Positions 63,469 to 64,000 of a stretch of 64,000 nt of DNA are shown one piece after another (the first letter of the stretch is position 1; the number at the start of each line of letters is the position of its first letter). Source of the stretch: Sphingomonas sp. IC-56 (GTDB lineage Bacteria > Pseudomonadota > Alphaproteobacteria > Sphingomonadales > Sphingomonadaceae); the NCBI RefSeq assembly GCF_021043375.1, contig NZ_JAJNDV010000003.1, forward strand, positions 296,206-360,205, in the 5' to 3' direction. A program made the position numbers and the translations under genes. The notes under the pieces were generated by a model. That model was not told where the DNA came from, made no database searches, and worked only from the letters and a program-made list of their open reading frames with translations.

Positions 63469-63590
63469 CCCTTTCACCGCAGCGACGCGGCGCTCTTGGA
63501 AACGAGGTGCGGGTGTCGGGGTGGTCACCACATTGACGGCGCTTTGATCGCCCCACGAGAGTGAGGGATGATCGGGTGTCGGTTTTTGTC

Positions 63591-63602
63591 GGCTCTTTGA
63601 CA
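63591..63602 (+). promoter_or_regulatory. boxA antitermination site of the rrn leader
   Basis: GGCTCTTTGACA closely matches the rrn boxA sequence (E. coli TGCTCTTTAACA), which recruits NusB/NusE to prevent premature termination. The position in the leader between promoter and 16S is as expected. Confidence 0.75.
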
Positions 63603-63793
63603 TTGTTGATTTAGATGAAGGGACATGTGGGCGGCGGCTCGGTGTCGGCACGGCTTCTAGGCGTGTTCGGTATCGTTAAAGCTTAGTCGTTCCATAGGTC
63701 CTTTTACACGTTTCCATACGTGAAGATGTGCAGGAACGGCTCCTAGAGATGAGCGGTTTTGGCAGGGCATTCCACCTCGCCAATATCGTACAT

Positions 63794-64000
63794 AAACTTG
63801 AGAGTTTGATCATGGCTCAGAATGAACGCTGGCGGCATGCCTAACACATGCAAGTCGAACGAAGGCTTCGGCCTTAGTGGCGCACGGGTGCGTAACGCGT
63901 GGGAATCTGCCCCTTGGTTCGGAATAACAGTGAGAAATTACTGCTAATACCGGATGATGACGAAAGTCCAAAGATTTATCGCCGAGGGATGAGCCCGCGT
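63794..64000 (+). rRNA. rrs: 16S ribosomal RNA, 5' part
   Basis: Starts AAACTTGAGAGTTTGATCAT and continues through the universal GCTCAG-AATGAACGCTGGCGGC region and the V1 segment. The gene runs off the right window edge. The 5' end is placed by alignment to E. coli and may be off by a few bases. The V1 wording (CGAACGAAGGCTTCGGCCTT) is typical of Sphingomonas. Confidence 0.97.

Larger units (their letters stand above)
63177..63793 (+). other. rrn operon upstream and leader region
   Basis: 617 bp without a gene. It contains the main promoter (63440-63468), boxA (63591-63602) and the untranslated leader to the 16S 5' end. Open frames on the minus strand here (for example 63253-63651) have no ribosome binding site or recognisable product. 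The base composition is clearly more AT-rich than the flanking genes after 63590. Confidence 0.8.

Noticed and set aside
63253..63651. 132-codon minus-strand frame upstream of the rrn operon
   Set aside because: Covers the rRNA promoter and boxA, lacks a ribosome binding site and has no recognisable product.

Overview
The window comes from a high-GC alphaproteobacterium of the Sphingomonadales, most likely a Sphingomonas or close relative. The right edge holds the first ~207 bases of a 16S rRNA gene whose 5' sequence is sphingomonad-like. Gene order also fits this group: ftsEX beside a zinc-ribbon protein, lysC/ubiG divergent, and an rsfS-rlmH-envC-ctpA run. The DNA looks chromosomal and mostly housekeeping. 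I see no insertion sequence, prophage, integrase or CRISPR array.

Layout. 0-13 kb: ftsX (cut by the left edge) and ftsE, a zinc-ribbon membrane protein, a MATE transporter, tRNA-Leu(GAG), a large TonB-dependent receptor, an FMN reductase, then a leftward run argH / small lipoprotein / lysA / truncated siroheme synthase / CorA. 13-17 kb: tRNA-Gln(CTG), ppx/gppA, rlmE, rpoZ, a phospholipase D-type synthase. 17-22 kb: a leftward DNA-repair cluster (UdgX fused to DUF4130, hemerythrin, radical SAM enzyme) and a membrane glycosyltransferase. 22-30 kb: coq7, dsbB, ctpA, envC-like, rlmH, rsfS, nadD, a toxin-antitoxin pair with a frameshifted toxin, and proA. 30-46 kb: ftsH, tilS, cpoB, rodZ-like, ptsP, two tandem paralogous secreted proteins, a nitronate monooxygenase, lysC, ubiG, csaA, an ATP-dependent ligase and ung.

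47-61 kb is the most unusual part. It has a glycosyltransferase fused to UDP-galactopyranose mutase, transcribed divergently from a GH1 glycosidase fused to an RmlD-type sugar-nucleotide reductase. These are followed by a stand-alone GH1 enzyme, a three-subunit molybdenum aldehyde/xanthine oxidoreductase, a Tat-exported Gfo/Idh/MocA enzyme, and a zinc alcohol dehydrogenase with an unknown partner. Several of these genes are preceded by sequences close to GGAAC-N16/17-CGTT, the form recognised by the alphaproteobacterial general-stress sigma factor EcfG. I infer a stress-induced carbohydrate programme. The window ends with an M61 peptidase and the promoter, boxA and start of an rrn operon.

The intergenic regions hold four families of imperfect inverted repeats that recur across the window. 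Start sites were often moved inward from the longest reading frame, on the basis of ribosome binding sites, 4-base stop/start overlaps, signal peptides and family domain boundaries.
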